A DNA stretch of 13,499 nt from Thiomargarita sp. (GTDB lineage: Bacteria > Pseudomonadota > Gammaproteobacteria > Beggiatoales > Beggiatoaceae), in assembly GCA_023144675.1 (NCBI GenBank), contig JAGLFE010000509.1:1-13499 (forward strand). Reading direction: 5' to 3'. Shown in pieces: positions 13,404 to 13,499 of the stretch. The translations under genes were made by a program, and so were the position numbers. Under the pieces are notes generated by a model, which saw nothing but the letters and a program-made list of their open reading frames with translations, ran no database searches and was not told where the DNA came from. Within the stretch, counting starts at the first letter, position 1. Each line of letters begins with the position of its first letter.

Positions 13404-13499
13404 TTATTCTTTCACAATCTTATTTTTATCATCCACACTATACACCAGTCTATGAGTTATGTTGATTCTTCTGGAATATAAATTTTTGGTAGTCCTAAA
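13404..13499 (-). pseudogene. C-terminal fragment of a Txe/YoeB-type toxin, truncated
   Basis: Reading in from the right edge on the minus strand gives a frame ending KNLYSRRINITHRLVYSVDD and then KNKIVKE-stop. SRRIxxxHRLVYxV is the hallmark of Txe/YoeB family mRNA-cleaving toxins. Intact members continue after IVK with a strand of the type VLRMWTHYE, or end in a catalytic His-Tyr pair (H83-Y84 in E. coli YoeB). Here the protein stops 1 codon after IVK and lacks that end, so catalysis should be lost. The 5' part lies outside the window. It is convergent with cas6. The truncation is seen directly; the family match is from memory. Confidence 0.65.

Noticed and set aside
13486..13494. GGTAGTCCT near the right edge, resembling the end of the 8763 element
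   Set aside because: It falls within the reading frame of the Txe/YoeB fragment and only 9 bases match, so coincidence is more likely than another element copy.

Overview
The window is low in G+C and reads as chromosomal DNA of a gammaproteobacterium. The conserved backbone is a block that E. coli and Pseudomonas also carry: phosphoglycerate mutase, envC and a ctpA-type protease on one strand, divergent from a membrane rhodanese, (grxC), secB and gpsA on the other. The very low G+C, a stand-alone Cas6, many toxin-antitoxin genes and a sulfur-sensing operon would fit a Thiotrichales/Beggiatoa-like sulfur bacterium. That placement is inference; no marker here fixes the genus.

Left part (1-2853, all minus strand). 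A three-gene cassette encodes a 125-aa protein of unknown function, an AAA15/ABC-type ATPase, and an overlapping protein with a PD-(D/E)XK-like nuclease motif that runs off the left edge. It resembles an anti-phage defence module. A 340-bp gene-free stretch separates it from a TumA/TumE-type toxin-antitoxin pair.

Middle-left (2988-6325, minus strand). The housekeeping operon gpmA-envC-ctpA covers glycolysis, activation of septal amidases and periplasmic C-terminal processing. The cofactor-dependent mutase gpmA sits where relatives carry the unrelated gpmI/gpmM. It is followed by an 836-bp, extremely A+T-rich gap with no gene I can support.

Middle-right (7162-8768, plus strand). An ArsR-family repressor carries two cysteines spaced exactly as in the persulfide sensors SqrR/BigR. 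It is followed by a DUF2892 membrane protein and a membrane-anchored rhodanese, so this looks like a reactive-sulfur response operon. A DUF4160/DUF2442 pair, a 92-bp inverted-repeat element and a remnant of a ribbon-helix-helix antitoxin occupy the place where grxC is expected.

Right part (9117-13499). secB, gpsA and accA are followed by a UPF0114 (YqhA-like) membrane protein. Then come a 131-bp element with inverted-repeat ends, a stand-alone Cas6-type CRISPR RNA endonuclease, and the truncated end of a YoeB/Txe-type toxin on the opposite strand at the right edge. The picture is an ordinary core-gene neighbourhood whose gaps have collected toxin-antitoxin genes, small inverted-repeat elements and defence genes.
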